23,072 nucleotides of DNA, from NCBI GenBank assembly GCA_937916415.1, contig CALGGH010000148.1:1-23072 (forward strand), written 5' to 3'. The position numbers were made by a program, and so were the translations under genes. Under the pieces are notes generated by a model. That model had not been told where the DNA came from, ran no database searches, and was given only the letters and a program-made list of their open reading frames with translations. Of this stretch, positions 22,104 to 23,072 are shown one piece after another; positions within the stretch are counted from its first letter, which is position 1, and each line of letters opens with the position of its first letter. The stretch comes from an uncultured Lachnospiraceae bacterium (GTDB taxonomy: Bacteria > Bacillota > Clostridia > Lachnospirales > Lachnospiraceae).

Positions 22104-23072
22104 ATGAGAGGCGTTGTAGTCGGAATTAAAAATGGGCAGGCGGCCGTATGGGAAAAAGGCGGCGGCATGCGCTACGTACCTGACACGGGATACCAGAAGG
22201 GACAGCTGCTGGAACTTCCCGAGACGGCCGATGCGCCTGCAGCATTCCCGGACGTAAGCGGAGCCGGCAGGAACGTGACAGGTCGCGGGCGTGCGGGCAG
22301 ATTCATCGTGCGCTACGGGGCCGGGATTGCCGCGGCACTGGCCATTTCCCTCGCAGGTGGCGGGATCACGGCTGCCGCTGCCACGCAGACGGCATCCACG
22401 GTCACCCTGAATGCCTATCCCGCACTGGAATACCGCATGAATTATTTTGACCGCGTTATCGGAGTCACGTCGGAGGACGGCAGCGACGTGCCCCTGGATG
22501 AAACGGTGATCCGTGAGATACGCGGCAAGAGGATAGACGACGCCATAGAGATATCCCTGGATGCCCTCGAAGAGAAGATAGAACTCCCGGATGACCTGGA
22601 TGAGGAGGGAGTGACGGTCAGAAGCAGCTTCAGGGGTAAACGGGACCGCCTAAAGAGCTGCGCGGAGGACGGTCTCCGTCAGAACAGGCAAAAGGACGGC
22701 ATGGATCACGCAGATGACGATCAGACGCAGCCGGACGGGAACGTTGATCAGTCAGGTCAGCCTGGCCGGGGCATGGACGGAGAGTCGCAGCAGCAGGGAT
22801 CGGATCCCACGGCGGAAAATAATCCCGGATGGTCATCGGATGACATGGGCAGTCAGAATCCCGTCGAACGCAACCCGGATGGTCAAAATCCCGGCGGACG
22901 GAACACCGGCAGCCAAAATGATGATGGCAAAAACCCCGGTAATAATAATGACGGCGGAAAGGCTCAGGGTGCTCAGAATCCCACAGGGCAAAATTCGGGC
23001 GGACAAAACCCCGGCGGTCAGAATGCTGAAAGTCATGCTCCCGGCGATCAGAATCCCGCGGGGCAAAATTCG
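22104..23072 (+). CDS. rsgI: Anti-sigma factor RsgI, N-terminal part (runs off the edge)
   Basis: The 323 visible residues begin with the RsgI N-terminal domain that binds SigI (RGVVVGIKNGQAAVWEKGGG, 2-21). One membrane helix lies at about 68-93. It is followed by the RsgI extracellular segment (TLNAYPALEYRMNYFDRVIG, 101-120) and a helical part ending near 180. From about 250 to the edge the sequence is a Gln/Asn/Pro/Gly-rich repeat linker. Any sensor domain beyond it (carbohydrate-binding module, PA14 or glycosidase in other clostridia) is outside the window. The family usually has Asn-Pro where this protein has Tyr105-Pro106. ATG 22104 is the first start after an in-frame TGA at 22098; GGAG lies about 11 bases upstream. 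It should hold SigI at the membrane until an outside signal arrives. Confidence 0.87.
   Translation, partial: MRGVVVGIKNGQAAVWEKGGGMRYVPDTGYQKGQLLELPETADAPAAFPDVSGAGRNVTGRGRAGRFIVRYGAGIAAALAISLAGGGITAAAATQTASTVTLNAYPALEYRMNYFDRVIGVTSEDGSDVPLDETVIREIRGKRIDDAIEISLDALEEKIELPDDLDEEGVTVRSSFRGKRDRLKSCAEDGLRQNRQKDGMDHADDDQTQPDGNVDQSGQPGRGMDGESQQQGSDPTAENNPGWSSDDMGSQNPVERNPDGQNPGGRNTGSQNDDGKNPGNNNDGGKAQGAQNPTGQNSGGQNPGGQNAESHAPGDQNPAGQNS
22852..23072 (+). repeat. Degenerate QNPGG-type repeat region in rsgI
   Basis: Units such as CAGAATCCC and GGCGGACAAAACCCC recur irregularly to the window edge and encode GQNPGGQN-like repeats. The composition is close to the GGNQP array in the surface protein. It forms a flexible, probably wall-spanning, linker. 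Confidence 0.75.

Noticed and set aside
1..23072. CRISPR arrays, tRNA or rRNA genes, insertion sequences with transposases
   Set aside because: No regularly spaced repeats, no tRNA-like cloverleaf or rRNA sequence and no transposase were seen on either strand.

Overview
The window looks like a chromosomal segment of an anaerobic, butyrate-forming Clostridia bacterium, most likely a Lachnospiraceae member of moderately high G+C (judged by eye). The grounds are the gene order thl-crt-hbd-bcd-etfB-etfA, strong AGGAGG-type ribosome sites, a SigI/RsgI pair, a Cthe_2159-type carbohydrate-binding surface protein and an MptD-type ECF transporter. Nothing here names a species.

Layout. (1) 1-107: the tail of an unrecognised gene. 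(2) 207-7188, minus strand: a TetR regulator followed by two half-size exporter-fold ABC proteins (probable heterodimer) and a three-gene ECF module (S, T and a fused double ATPase). The coding genes from the second ABC protein onward overlap or nearly touch, so they look like one transport operon. A CGTTAGC-based motif recurs at the TetR promoter and in the TetR-ABC gap. (3) 7189-7687: a 499-bp intergenic region with two tandem duplications, the thl promoter and a Rex-like half-perfect site. (4) 7688-14058, plus strand: the complete acetyl-CoA to butyryl-CoA pathway with its electron-transfer flavoprotein. (5) 14182-16051: a metallo-beta-lactamase-fold protein carrying a repeat-built linker, a non-coding stretch with a promoter, a three-arm hairpin and a nested palindrome, and a DUF308/HdeD-like membrane protein. 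(6) 16113-16488: an internally deleted, frameshifted DUF3990 gene. (7) 16504-20900: a large secreted carbohydrate-binding protein. (8) 20968-21205: a probable small structured RNA gene. (9) 21214-23072: sigI and the start of rsgI, cut by the window edge.

The most interesting link is regulatory. The sequence ACCCCC-N19-CGTAT occurs just upstream of sigI (21214-21243) and just upstream of the large surface protein (16504-16533), with identical spacing. It resembles sigma-I promoters (C-rich -35, CGWA -10). I infer a local regulon in which the membrane anti-sigma factor RsgI senses something outside the cell, releases SigI, and SigI transcribes its own operon and the polysaccharide-binding surface protein. 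This RsgI has Tyr-Pro where the family usually has the Asn-Pro autocleavage site, so its release mechanism may differ. Two further candidates for undescribed elements are the RNA at about 21013-21205 and the mutually exclusive hairpins at 15176-15243.
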